Source: a virus. Taken from it: a DNA stretch of 33,095 nucleotides. How positions within the stretch are numbered: position 1 is the stretch's first letter; the number at the start of each line of letters is the position of its first letter. The stretch spans positions 1 through 33,095 of the IMG/VR virus record IMGVR_UViG_3300047994_000588. The stretch is one strand, 5' to 3'. This document shows, in pieces, positions 14,941 to 22,898 of this stretch. Below the pieces are notes generated by a model. The model was not told the DNA's origin and did not search any database. It worked only from the letters and a program-made list of their open reading frames with translations. The translations under genes were made by a program, and so were the position numbers.

Positions 14941-15359
14941 AAACGTATTTATTTACAAGTAAAAAATTTACAGGCCATATAGAATTTTCGTTTAGCGATG
15001 ACGGATTGCTGCAACGGTTCGATACAACACAAGCTGTTTTAAACAGCCAGCAAAGCATGTTTTTAATTAATAACATGCCCAAAACATACCAAGCCATGCG
15101 GCAATTGGTTACTGCCAACCCTGATATGAAATTAAGCCTACCATTAAAAACAAATATTACATTCGAGGAGCTGTGGAATAAGTGCTACATTAATAAAGGG
15201 AGCAGTAAAAAAATAAGCTTGAAAATATTTGAACGAATGACACAACAGAATAGAGATGGAGCATTTAATTATTGGGATACCTACATTGATAACAAGCCAA
15301 ACGGCGAAGGAATTAAATATGTAGAAACTTACCTTAGAAGTGAAATTTGGAACAATTAA
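14937..15359 (+). CDS. Hypothetical middle-region protein
   Basis: The 140-aa protein overlaps the GemA-like gene by ATGA. An N-terminal beta segment (YLFTSKKFTGHIEFSFSDDGLL) leads into a helical C-terminus with a FNYWDTYIDNKP loop. No family is recognised. It is the last gene before a terminator. Confidence 0.8.
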   Translation: MKTYLFTSKKFTGHIEFSFSDDGLLQRFDTTQAVLNSQQSMFLINNMPKTYQAMRQLVTANPDMKLSLPLKTNITFEELWNKCYINKGSSKKISLKIFERMTQQNRDGAFNYWDTYIDNKPNGEGIKYVETYLRSEIWNN

Positions 15360-15396
15360 AAGCACGTTAAAATACGTGCTTCACAGATTTTTAATT
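15360..15396 (+). terminator. Terminator after the middle operon
   Basis: AAGCACGT (15360-15367) pairs perfectly with ACGTGCTT (15374-15381) around a 6-nt loop. A T-run follows about 6 bases downstream, overlapping AT-rich DNA. The stem begins within the stop codon of the preceding gene. Confidence 0.65.
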
Positions 15397-15411
15397 AATT
15401 AATTTTGAGTT

Positions 15412-15945
15412 ATGAAAAAACTACTTTTTATTTTATTTGTCAGCATTGCACTTAATGCACATGCACAAAAATCTGAATGGCTTTTTGGGCTTGGCACAAA
15501 AGACAGTTGCAGGATTTTTGCAGATAGCGTAATTAAAAATTTTAAAGCAAAATATAAATACTCATTAGATAAAGAAATAAGTAGTGCCGGTGCAAAATAT
15601 TACGCCATTTATTACACAAGCGACAGTCTTAAAAAGGTTAATAAAGGGTTTGATTTTGAATATGCGGTTATTTTTCAAAGGTTTGATGAAGGTGAAAATA
15701 AAGCGTTAGAAATACAGGGGAAGCCAAGATATTATATAAAAGAATTGAAGGGGGATTTTTTAGAACTCTTACCGGTATGGTTAAAATATATTGATGGCAA
15801 TGCAGATAAATTAAAGCTCGCAAATAGCGGTTTTACAAAAAAAATTATCGTTAATCCTGCAAACAGCAATAGATACACAGAATGTATATTTAGAGAAAAT
15901 GCAGGTTACGATATTCCATGGGAATTGCGGTTTATAAATCAATAA
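15412..15945 (+). CDS. Secreted hypothetical protein, possible cargo (moron) gene
   Basis: The 177-aa protein has a clear signal peptide (MKKLLFILFVSIALNAHA, cleavage before QKSEW) and no lipobox cysteine, so the mature part is periplasmic or exported. The mature region is mixed alpha/beta with KYYAIYYTSDS and FDFEYAVIFQRF strands. No family is recognised. It stands alone between two terminators, with TAATTTTG (15400-15407), a perfect -7 box match, just before its ATG. This insulated single-gene layout is typical of lysogenic cargo genes. Confidence 0.8.
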   Translation: MKKLLFILFVSIALNAHAQKSEWLFGLGTKDSCRIFADSVIKNFKAKYKYSLDKEISSAGAKYYAIYYTSDSLKKVNKGFDFEYAVIFQRFDEGENKALEIQGKPRYYIKELKGDFLELLPVWLKYIDGNADKLKLANSGFTKKIIVNPANSNRYTECIFRENAGYDIPWELRFINQ

Positions 15946-15982
15946 TGTAAAAAATACCTGTAAATAAGTTTCTAACAAATTT

Positions 15983-16018
15983 AAAAGCCATTGCGGTAAC
16001 TGCCGTGATGGCTTTTTT
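15983..16018 (+). terminator. Strong terminator after the secreted-protein gene
   Basis: AAAAGCCAT (15983-15991) pairs with ATGGCTTTT (16008-16016), with an inner CGG/CCG stem, and is followed by TTTTTT. It closes the single-gene unit at 15412-15945. Confidence 0.85.
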
Positions 16019-16029
16019 AATTTTGGCAC

Positions 16030-16239
16030 GTGGCTTACAACAGCAACAATAAAACCAAGCAAAAAGAATACATATTAAATGTGTATGCAACGGTAAAACA
16101 TTACGATGTGCCGGATACCTATATTGTTCGCTGCATTTTCCCCAAACATAACATCTTCATCAGTTACCGCACATGGCTTGGTATAAAAAATATTGGTAAT
16201 AGTATTGAGCCAACTAATCAACTGGCATTATTTAATTAA
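16030..16239 (+). CDS. Small hypothetical protein
   Basis: The 69-aa protein uses a GTG start. A basic N-terminus (NSNNKTKQKEYILN) precedes YATVKHYDVPDTYIVRCIFP and FISYRTWLGIKNI, which could form a helix-turn-helix-like unit. Its last 12 bases overlap the converging minus-strand tail gene. It is supported by a plausible protein composition only. Confidence 0.6.
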   Translation: MAYNSNNKTKQKEYILNVYATVKHYDVPDTYIVRCIFPKHNIFISYRTWLGIKNIGNSIEPTNQLALFN

Positions 16240-16728
16240 ACTCACTTCAAACCTTACTGTTGGTTTTTGAGCAGTTTGCATTACAGGCATGGCACTTGTA
16301 TCTTTAAACTGTGTGGTAAATATTAATTCGTAAACTTTTACTCCATCATCCCTTTTAATTCTCCTTTCTGCTGTTCGTATCAATCCACTATAATCATCGC
16401 TGCCACTCCAAGTGTGCAATGCTTTAAAAACAGTTTGCGTAAGTGTAAAAAAACTATTTGCTTTTGTACGCTGCCCGGCAGGAGCTTTGGTGCTGCTATT
16501 GCTTATTTTTATATCTGCAATTTTAACTGATACTTGTACCAATCCGTGCTGTACTTTCTTTAAAAGGTTATCCCATGTGGCACTTTGAATGTCAACTAAA
16601 GCACAAGGCCATTTAACAGGAAAGTTAGGGCTGTAATAATCCAATTGCCCCCAATCTTCATCTACATATTTAAGCTGTGGTATTGCTGCTTCAAGATGAT
16701 CTGTTATTTGATTAATAATAGCTTCCAT
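16228..16728 (-). CDS. Mu gp37-like minor tail / tail-terminator protein
   Basis: The 166-aa protein (MEAIINQITDHLEAAIPQLKYVDEDWGQL...) has the size, N-terminal helix and central beta region (CALVDIQSATW) of tail-terminator or Mu gp37-type proteins. It is last in the minus-strand head operon, directly after the gpG-like gene, the usual place for such a protein. Identification is by position and pattern, with moderate certainty. Confidence 0.8.
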   Translation of the reverse strand: MEAIINQITDHLEAAIPQLKYVDEDWGQLDYYSPNFPVKWPCALVDIQSATWDNLLKKVQHGLVQVSVKIADIKISNSSTKAPAGQRTKANSFFTLTQTVFKALHTWSGSDDYSGLIRTAERRIKRDDGVKVYELIFTTQFKDTSAMPVMQTAQKPTVRFEVSLIK

Positions 16729-17289
16729 TTATTTATGTTTTGGGTTTAAATAATTTTTCATATAAGTATCTAAATGTTTAAAAGCTTCGTCAGTTACTAA
16801 TTTTATGCTTGCATCAACTTGTGGGTGTGGCCCTATAAAGCGGCGTTCAGGAATTTTCATTTTGCTTCCTGTTTTCATTAATGCAAGGCTTTTCCATATA
16901 GCAGCTTCCTCTGTAAGTTTACGATTACGCTGTGTGTTGCTTGCTTCGCCTTTTGCTGTTTTGGCAATAGCTCCACTGGCTTTATAATACATAGCCCAAA
17001 AAAACTTAATCATTTGCGGTGTAACTGTTATCTCGCCTCCTTCGTTATGCAATGCCATATATGGTAGCGATGAACGCCAAACAATATTCTCACCTTCAAT
17101 GGCAGATGCTATGCTGTTTCTGCCAGCACCGGTACGCATCATTAAACTCCCCTTACTAACTGGCCATTTTGTTTGTTGCCATTTTTTGTCAAAAAATGCT
17201 TTGCGTTCAAAATTCTTATCAAACTCATCGCTTAAATCAACTTTTAAGTCCTTTAAAATGGTTTTAAAAAATGTTTCAAATTGTTGCAT
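16729..17289 (-). CDS. Virion morphogenesis protein, Mu gpG / phage tail S family
   Basis: The ATG at 17289 gives 186 aa (MQQFETFFKTILKDL...), preferred over an upstream in-frame start that would overlap the opposite-strand gene. The signature region is LMMRTGAGRNSIASAI, then YMALHNEGGEITVTPQMIKFF, and RRFIGPHPQ near the C-terminus. This is the pattern of the tail completion / virion morphogenesis family (PF05069). It acts in head-tail joining. It abuts the gp37-like gene without a gap. Confidence 0.88.
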   Translation of the reverse strand: MQQFETFFKTILKDLKVDLSDEFDKNFERKAFFDKKWQQTKWPVSKGSLMMRTGAGRNSIASAIEGENIVWRSSLPYMALHNEGGEITVTPQMIKFFWAMYYKASGAIAKTAKGEASNTQRNRKLTEEAAIWKSLALMKTGSKMKIPERRFIGPHPQVDASIKLVTDEAFKHLDTYMKNYLNPKHK

Positions 17290-17307
17290 TATTAGTAGCT
17301 TTACTGT

Positions 17308-17550
17308 ATGGAAACTATTTTTGATTACAGCCCAACAGAGCAAGAACTCATTGGCTTGTTGTATAACTTATCCATTACAGCGGATGAGTATAAACAAACA
17401 AGAGCCAATGATTTTATTATTGCCGATTTAGCTTTACTTTTTGAGGCTCGTAATCAACAAGAAAAAGCCAATGAATATTGGGCAAAAATTCCAGACTTGC
17501 ACCAAGAGTATTTGCTTGGCTTTGATGATGTATTAATCCCCATTCAATAA
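17308..17550 (+). CDS. Small hypothetical protein on the opposite strand inside the head operon
   Basis: The 80-aa protein (METIFDYSPTEQELIGLL...) is helical and acidic and fits exactly in the gap between two minus-strand genes. It starts 18 bases beyond the start of the gpG-like gene and overlaps the 3' end of the gpF-like gene by 18 bases. No coding alternative exists on the minus strand there. Similar short ETIFDY proteins occur beside head genes in Bacteroidota prophages, as far as I recall. Function is unknown. Confidence 0.65.
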   Translation: METIFDYSPTEQELIGLLYNLSITADEYKQTRANDFIIADLALLFEARNQQEKANEYWAKIPDLHQEYLLGFDDVLIPIQ

Positions 17551-19011
17551 CTCTTTTACTTTACTGCTCAAATTGCTATAATCTTTCATTAAATGCGGTT
17601 CTAAAAATTCAACAGCTTTTGCTTCATCAATATTTTTATTCTTTAAATCCTGCCTAAAATCTTTTACCCAAGATTTATAACCGTACCCATCATTTAATAT
17701 TTGTTGTTGATTGGTTGCTTTCCCTCCAAAAGCTTCTATTAACTTAGGATATGTATGCCTTGCAACAAATTGGTTCACTGTTTCCATAGTTTTTACCTGA
17801 ATACTCGATAGCTTTCCGTGTGCGCTGTTTGTTTTTGCATGTAATATTTCATGCCATAAACTTTCAAACGCATATTCTTGATTAAAGGACAATTGTTGTC
17901 CGTTCTTAATTGCATTAAAGGCTTCTAATAAATGATTCGCTGGGTTGTATCCATTATGATAAGTGTTTGTACTTATTGCGATGGAGCTTTTGCCAATTCT
18001 TTTCCTTGTTACACGATTAACATTTATTGAATGTTGCATTAAAAACTGTGTTGATTTTCTAAATTTTACTTCACCTAAGCCATTAGAAAAGTCTTCAGGA
18101 AATTTGGCAGCATATTGCAATAGCAATTCTTTAACATGCTTTGTTGTAATTGCATTTACAATAGGCAATTGTATTACATCGCTGCGGCTTTCATCTTTGC
18201 TCATTTCTTTTATCACATTCATTGCCTGTTTGCTTGTTGCATAATAAGGGTGTTTTGGTGGAAATATTATTTGTTGTTTACCGGGGTTGTACCTAAACAT
18301 TTCAGGAATTGCTTTTTCTCCTTCAGAATATGCGATGCTTGATTCTGTAATTGTGTATTTACTTTTTAATACCTGAATAATGCGGCAACGGCAACGCCAA
18401 TCAAAAGGTGTCCAGTGTGTATCCCAAAATATATCATCTGCCGGTAACGTAATGCCGTTTAATGCAGCATGTGATGCTCTAACTTTATCATCGCCTGCGG
18501 TGCGTATTTGTAAATTATACCTATCTGCATCCTGCATAAAATCGTGGTATTGTGCAGCAGATTGTGCAGTAGCGATGGCCGTTTGGTGTTCTGCCTGTAA
18601 ATAGTTTTTATTATAAGTAGCATCAATTTTTGCAATATCCTGCTCAAACCTGTTATAAGGTTTAATTTGCCCTTTTTCATCTGTAAGTAATAAAGAGGCT
18701 TCTTTTAATTGCGTATATGTTTTCATGCCGCTAAACACAAATACATCGTCATGCAGCTTTGCGAGCATTGCATCGGGAACTTTTGTTGTAATGCCTGTGT
18801 TTATAGCTTGCTTTAAAACCTTGTATGTTTCAGTTATTAATGGCTTTACTTCTTTGTTCTTTAAATCCTCGCTGTTAAAATCTCCTTTGGTATGCAGGTA
18901 TTTTGCAGCACGGTTAAAAGCTTCATGTACTTTTTTGTATGTATCAGTTTCGCCATTTAATTGAACTTTGTAAATGTTATTTAGCTTACTATGAAGTGCT
19001 TGGTAAAACAT
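17533..19011 (-). CDS. Head morphogenesis protein (Mu gpF / SPP1 gp7 family) fused to an HExxH domain
   Basis: The 492-aa protein has the gpF-like minor head domain in residues 1-260, ending with the family signature THWTPFDWRCRCRII (about 198-212). An extra C-terminal domain (about 280-492) holds a zincin motif, H387-E-I-L-H391 in SLWHEILHAK, and E410 in METVNQF, 19 residues after the motif, as in gluzincins. The first part connects portal and capsid. The extra domain could be a metallopeptidase delivered with, or acting on, the virion. Its target is unknown. Confidence 0.9.
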   Translation of the reverse strand: MFYQALHSKLNNIYKVQLNGETDTYKKVHEAFNRAAKYLHTKGDFNSEDLKNKEVKPLITETYKVLKQAINTGITTKVPDAMLAKLHDDVFVFSGMKTYTQLKEASLLLTDEKGQIKPYNRFEQDIAKIDATYNKNYLQAEHQTAIATAQSAAQYHDFMQDADRYNLQIRTAGDDKVRASHAALNGITLPADDIFWDTHWTPFDWRCRCRIIQVLKSKYTITESSIAYSEGEKAIPEMFRYNPGKQQIIFPPKHPYYATSKQAMNVIKEMSKDESRSDVIQLPIVNAITTKHVKELLLQYAAKFPEDFSNGLGEVKFRKSTQFLMQHSINVNRVTRKRIGKSSIAISTNTYHNGYNPANHLLEAFNAIKNGQQLSFNQEYAFESLWHEILHAKTNSAHGKLSSIQVKTMETVNQFVARHTYPKLIEAFGGKATNQQQILNDGYGYKSWVKDFRQDLKNKNIDEAKAVEFLEPHLMKDYSNLSSKVKELLNGD

Positions 19012-19015
19012 ACCT

Positions 19016-19034
19016 GCCCCACTAAATGTGGGGC
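19016..19034 (-). promoter_or_regulatory. Stem-loop just upstream of the gpF-like start
   Basis: GCCCCAC and GTGGGGC form a perfect 7-bp GC-rich stem around a 5-nt loop. On the minus strand it lies between the portal stop codon and the gpF-like start, ending 4 bases before the ATG. There is no T-run, so it is not a classic terminator. It may control translation or processing of the message. Confidence 0.45.
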
Positions 19035-20294
19035 TTAATCGAAAAAAATACTTAGCTTTTTATCAATGGCTTTTTTTATTTGTTCATCCGCATTATCTCC
19101 ATTAGCTGTAGCTTCTTTGTCTTTTACTTTTACGCCAAATTTTTCTTCCAGCCATTCATTTTCTATGTCTTTAAAAGGCAATAACCCTTTAGTAAATTCA
19201 AACAGTTGGTTAATGTCTTCTGCCGGATTAAATTCAAAGGTTAAACCTGCCGGTATTGCACCAATAGAAACTAAGGCAGGTATAACAATATTATTCCAAT
19301 CGCTTTCAACCTCTTTCATATCGGCCTGTACTAATTGCCAAAGCATATTTTGGCTGCTCTCTTCTTTACTACGATTACCGTTAACAGTATCTTGGCCAAT
19401 AACTGCACCGCTAACAAGCAAACTATTTTCATTATTGCAGAGTTGAATTAAATTTTTGTAAACATCACCATTCATTGTGCCGCCTTGTGCCGCAGCAAAT
19501 TCAAAGCTTTCTGTTTCATCTATTATGAACCATGCCGCCGCTCCCATATCCCTCATCATATTATCTGCACGTTGCAACATGGCAGGGTCTTGAGTATTTG
19601 TTTTCATTACTCTTGGTGGTATGCCATATATTTCGCAAAGCTCACTCCAACAGCTTTGGGCAAATCGTTTGAATAAAATATGAGGAATGGCTTTGTTTAG
19701 CAATCCAAACTCTTCGCCTTTAAACTCTAAAATCCATTTACCATATTCAGTCAATTCACGGTATTTTACAGGGTTATTTGCATCCAAATAATCTTCATAA
19801 AATACCCCTGCATGAGGTACATAATTGGTACGAGGAATAAGCGTTACAATAACTTTCCCATTGTTTAATGAAAGCTCAATCATGTTATACCCAACATATT
19901 TTTTTTCGAGTATAGCATCTGTTATTTCCTTATAATGAGTGCTTTTGGCAAGTAAATTTGTTTGCACTTCGTCAATTTCACCTTGTGCATTTTTTAAAGA
20001 AAATTTTGCAGAAAACACTTGCTGTTTCCTGTTTTCTATTTGAGAAGTAAGCAAAGCATCTAAACGAATATCAGTAAGCATTAACTGCAATAAATAGTTA
20101 CGTGGCATTGTAACATCCATTGCAATTTCCTGTGCAACGTTCCAGTTTTTTACATCTAAACGTGTTTTATAAATGCTTTTTGGTGTCCACGATAAACTGC
20201 GGCGTTGTGAAGCTTTTTCAGCCGCTAATAATGCCTTTTGTTCAATCTGCTTGGTTAGCTTATCAATGCCTAATGCTTTGCTTAAAATGCTCAT
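19035..20294 (-). CDS. DUF935 portal protein (Mu gp29-like)
   Basis: The ATG at 20294 gives 419 aa; an upstream in-frame start at 20384 would overlap the gp36-like gene by 74 bases. Family features include LMLTDIRLDALLTSQIENRKQQV, YKEITDAILEKKYVGYNMIEL, FKRFAQSCWSELCEIYGIPPRV and VSGAVIGQDTVNGNRSKEES. The portal forms the dodecameric ring at one capsid vertex through which DNA enters and leaves. It sits between the gp36-like and gpF-like genes, as in Mu. Confidence 0.93.
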   Translation of the reverse strand: MSILSKALGIDKLTKQIEQKALLAAEKASQRRSLSWTPKSIYKTRLDVKNWNVAQEIAMDVTMPRNYLLQLMLTDIRLDALLTSQIENRKQQVFSAKFSLKNAQGEIDEVQTNLLAKSTHYKEITDAILEKKYVGYNMIELSLNNGKVIVTLIPRTNYVPHAGVFYEDYLDANNPVKYRELTEYGKWILEFKGEEFGLLNKAIPHILFKRFAQSCWSELCEIYGIPPRVMKTNTQDPAMLQRADNMMRDMGAAAWFIIDETESFEFAAAQGGTMNGDVYKNLIQLCNNENSLLVSGAVIGQDTVNGNRSKEESSQNMLWQLVQADMKEVESDWNNIVIPALVSIGAIPAGLTFEFNPAEDINQLFEFTKGLLPFKDIENEWLEEKFGVKVKDKEATANGDNADEQIKKAIDKKLSIFFD

Positions 20295-20310
20295 GGATGA
20301 TGTGTTTATA

Positions 20311-20766
20311 TTAATCGTGATTAAATTTTTTGCGGCTTCCAAAACGGAAAGGTTGTTTTGCCTCGATATTTTCTGTGTCTTCACTTAACAAAGGCAAATC
20401 GAGCGTTACATCTCCTTTGTTTACTTTCTTTAAAAAATCAATAACCCGGTCGTATCTGTCTTTAATATGTTCGTAAATCATATCTACATTACAGATGATA
20501 AGCAAATGCCATAATGCAACAACTTTTGTGTATTGGAGGATTAATTCGTTTCTGTTAGTGCCTGTTGCACTAAATATTGCATCAGCATCGTATATTAACC
20601 TACCGTCTAAAAACTCTTTTTTATTGTTGGCTATAAGGTAGCCTTTAACTTCCTGAATTGCTGTTGCAATAGCACTTAATACTATTGTATTATCTGCTTC
20701 TGTTATCTCACTAATTTGATAACTGTATGCAACTGTTTTCAACTCATCCTCTGTTATGAATGCCAT
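20311..20766 (-). CDS. Mu gp36-like protein (DUF1320)
   Basis: The 151-aa helical protein begins MAFITEDELKTV, has the DxAIxTAIQEVKGYL-type second helix and ends with a stretch of residues typical of DUF1320 (YDRVIDFLKKVNKGDVTLDLP). Such proteins are head-tail connector (gp6-like) components. It lies between TerL and the portal, 2 bases from TerL. Confidence 0.87.
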   Translation of the reverse strand: MAFITEDELKTVAYSYQISEITEADNTIVLSAIATAIQEVKGYLIANNKKEFLDGRLIYDADAIFSATGTNRNELILQYTKVVALWHLLIICNVDMIYEHIKDRYDRVIDFLKKVNKGDVTLDLPLLSEDTENIEAKQPFRFGSRKKFNHD

Positions 20767-20768
20767 AA

Positions 20769-22283
20769 TTAAAATTTAAAAGATTGTCGTTTACCGGTTA
20801 TGTAACTGGCTGTACTTGTTCTTGTGCGTTGGTTTAATAACCATATTGCACCTTCTAACGCATCCGGTGCATCATCGTGGCTTTTACTGCCTTTTTCAAA
20901 CATTAGTAATTGCTCTAATAGTTGCCTCATGCCATCGCTGTTTTGTTCGGCTTCATTAAACACAATTAATTTTCTTTCAAACAATGGCTGCATTGCTTCT
21001 ATTCGGCTAAACTTATCGGGCTTTTTTCGCTGGTCGCCACGTATAGGTATTTGATGGCCTAATGAACGCCCAACAGTTCTAAACTCTTCCAGTATTAAAT
21101 CCTGCAAAAAATTAGCTTCCATAAAATATAAGCAGGGAACACGGCCATTAATAAACTTATCAATGTCATAATGCCATTGCACCATATTGCTGGCACTTGT
21201 TTGGTCGCAAAAGGCTTTTATTAAATGATATTCGCCTTCAGGAGATTTACCTAATAACATTGTTGCTTTAAAATCTGCACTACTGCTATCTTTAAAAGAT
21301 GGGTCGGTATAGCATAGTAGGGAACGGTAAAATTTTAAGTCAAGTACCTTACCCCAACGCATGTGCTTTTGCAAAAAAACAGTACCCTCATTTATGGGAT
21401 TGTTCATGTATTCTTTTTGGAAACGGCGTTCGCCAATAAAAGAGATAATTTCCTTTACTTCTGCAATCGTATAGTTTTCTTTCCAGCTTGGTAATCCTTT
21501 TTTATCAAGCATGTTCACCTGTGTATGGTAAACGCCAGGGCGTGTTGCGTATCTGCTTAATACACTATCCTTACCTATACGGTTGCCAACCATTACAAAC
21601 CTGCCCCTGCCACCTTCCATTGTACCAAACAAAGCAGTTAAGCACCACTCCAAAATATTTCCAACTCTCGAAGGATTACGCACCATTTCATCATCGTCTA
21701 TATCATCAATAACAATGTAATCAGGTCGCTTGCCTCTGTCTTTTAAACCACGTGGGCTTTGTCCTCTACCTAATGCAATAAATAAACAACCGTCTATTGT
21801 TCTAAATTCTCCTGTTTCCCAACTGCCTTCCATTACTTGCCTCCCAAAATCTCTAATAAATGCCTCGTTGTATTGCAGCTCTGCTTGCAAGTCGCTCAGT
21901 AGCCTAATGGCAGCATCTTGGCTCTTGCTCACCAGGACCATTACATTCAACTGTTTGTCCTCTTGTATTTTCAACCATAGTGGTAGAAGCAAGCTTAAAT
22001 GACTACTTTTTGCATGTCCTCTTGCCCACTCAAATAATGCTCTTGTTTGATTATTTTTTAATAAATAATTGGCAGCATCGATATGAAATTTTGCACACGC
22101 TTTTTTTGCTAAGTGAGGAAAGTAGTGGCTAACAAAAAAAGCGTAATCTTTTCTTGCCCGTGCAATTCGTTCTGCCTTTACATCTTCGCTATCATGCAAT
22201 GAAAAATCGGTGGATTGTATCCATGCAATTCTATCATTCCATCGCTGCTGTAATTCTTTTGTTATCTTCTTAAACATTGCCAA
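20769..22283 (-). CDS. Terminase large subunit (Mu gp28-like)
   Basis: The 504-aa motor protein drives DNA packaging and cuts the concatemer or host-flanking DNA. The ATPase domain has the motif WARGHAKSS (86-94) as a Walker A variant and YIVIDDIDDDE (189-199) as Walker B. The nuclease domain starts at LLCYTDPSF (D327) and ends with the metal-binding DDAPDALEG. It overlaps the small-subunit gene by 14 bases. Confidence 0.93.
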   Translation of the reverse strand: MAMFKKITKELQQRWNDRIAWIQSTDFSLHDSEDVKAERIARARKDYAFFVSHYFPHLAKKACAKFHIDAANYLLKNNQTRALFEWARGHAKSSHLSLLLPLWLKIQEDKQLNVMVLVSKSQDAAIRLLSDLQAELQYNEAFIRDFGRQVMEGSWETGEFRTIDGCLFIALGRGQSPRGLKDRGKRPDYIVIDDIDDDEMVRNPSRVGNILEWCLTALFGTMEGGRGRFVMVGNRIGKDSVLSRYATRPGVYHTQVNMLDKKGLPSWKENYTIAEVKEIISFIGERRFQKEYMNNPINEGTVFLQKHMRWGKVLDLKFYRSLLCYTDPSFKDSSSADFKATMLLGKSPEGEYHLIKAFCDQTSASNMVQWHYDIDKFINGRVPCLYFMEANFLQDLILEEFRTVGRSLGHQIPIRGDQRKKPDKFSRIEAMQPLFERKLIVFNEAEQNSDGMRQLLEQLLMFEKGSKSHDDAPDALEGAIWLLNQRTRTSTASYITGKRQSFKF

Positions 22284-22773
22284 GTTTTAACTGTATGTAT
22301 TGGTCTTGCAGGCGTGTGAGTTTTTTAATAAAACTTTCATCAATTCCCTCCGCAAATCTTTTTTCTATTAAAAAATTTTGAAAGTCCATAAAGCACATTA
22401 TCTCATCATCAACAGTGTTTCTATGCTTCAAAGTTTTTAGTTGTGCAACAGCTTTTGCAAAAGCATCGGCATTAAAATCTTTGCTATCTAACAGCTCATT
22501 AATTTTAGTTAATGCTTTTGCAATCAGTTCATCCATGCTGATTGATTTTGCAGCACGTTTAGCTTCCCAGTTGCCGCTTTGTTTCCACTCTGTAATTGTT
22601 GCAGGCGTTACGTTGCATCGTTCGGCAATATCTGTTTGCTGCACATTTTGCATATAAAGTATAAAGCCATATCTCTTTACTGCTTCTGCATCTTGTTTTG
22701 TTTTTCTGCCTTTGCTCTTAATTCCTAAAGGAGAATTAATTGCTTTTATTTTTTTGCTCTTAGCCTTAGCCAT
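22270..22773 (-). CDS. Terminase small subunit
   Basis: The ATG at 22773 gives 167 aa (MAKAKSKKIKAINSP...). A basic N-terminus is followed by a helix-turn-helix (VQQTDIAERCNVTPATITEWKQSGNWEAKRAAK), then long helices suited to oligomer formation. This is the layout of DNA-binding small terminase subunits. It is the first gene of the minus-strand head operon and lies next to TerL. Confidence 0.85.
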   Translation of the reverse strand: MAKAKSKKIKAINSPLGIKSKGRKTKQDAEAVKRYGFILYMQNVQQTDIAERCNVTPATITEWKQSGNWEAKRAAKSISMDELIAKALTKINELLDSKDFNADAFAKAVAQLKTLKHRNTVDDEIMCFMDFQNFLIEKRFAEGIDESFIKKLTRLQDQYIQLKLGNV

Positions 22774-22898
22774 TAGTGGAGTTTTATAACACAAAACTCC
22801 ACTTACACAATGCTCTTAAAAAAAAAGACGGCAAGCCTTGCACAACTATTTGATGTGGTGTTTTTATACGTTGAGTTTTGTGTTGAAAAGAAAATGTA
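22774..22898. promoter_or_regulatory. Symmetric divergent late promoter region
   Basis: The 12-mer GAGTTTTGTGTT occurs on the plus strand at 22873-22884 and on the minus strand at 22799-22788, in each case exactly 14 bases before the start codon. Its first 8 bases resemble the Bacteroidota -7 box TAnnTTTG, and on the plus strand a -33-type TTTG lies 20 bases upstream (22849-22852). A palindrome GCAAGCCTTGC (22831-22841) is centred at 22836, the exact midpoint. A further perfect 11-bp inverted repeat spans 22775-22803. A central activator site serving both operons is the simplest reading. Confidence 0.7.

Noticed and set aside
20295-20384. Longer portal protein from an upstream start
   Set aside because: It would overlap the gp36-like gene by 74 bases, whereas the ATG at 20294 leaves a normal 16-base gap.
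22775-22803. The 11-bp inverted repeat as a terminator or RNA hairpin hiding the terS start
   Set aside because: The predicted minus-strand transcript start lies inside the repeat, so the full hairpin would not be transcribed; a DNA-level role is more likely.
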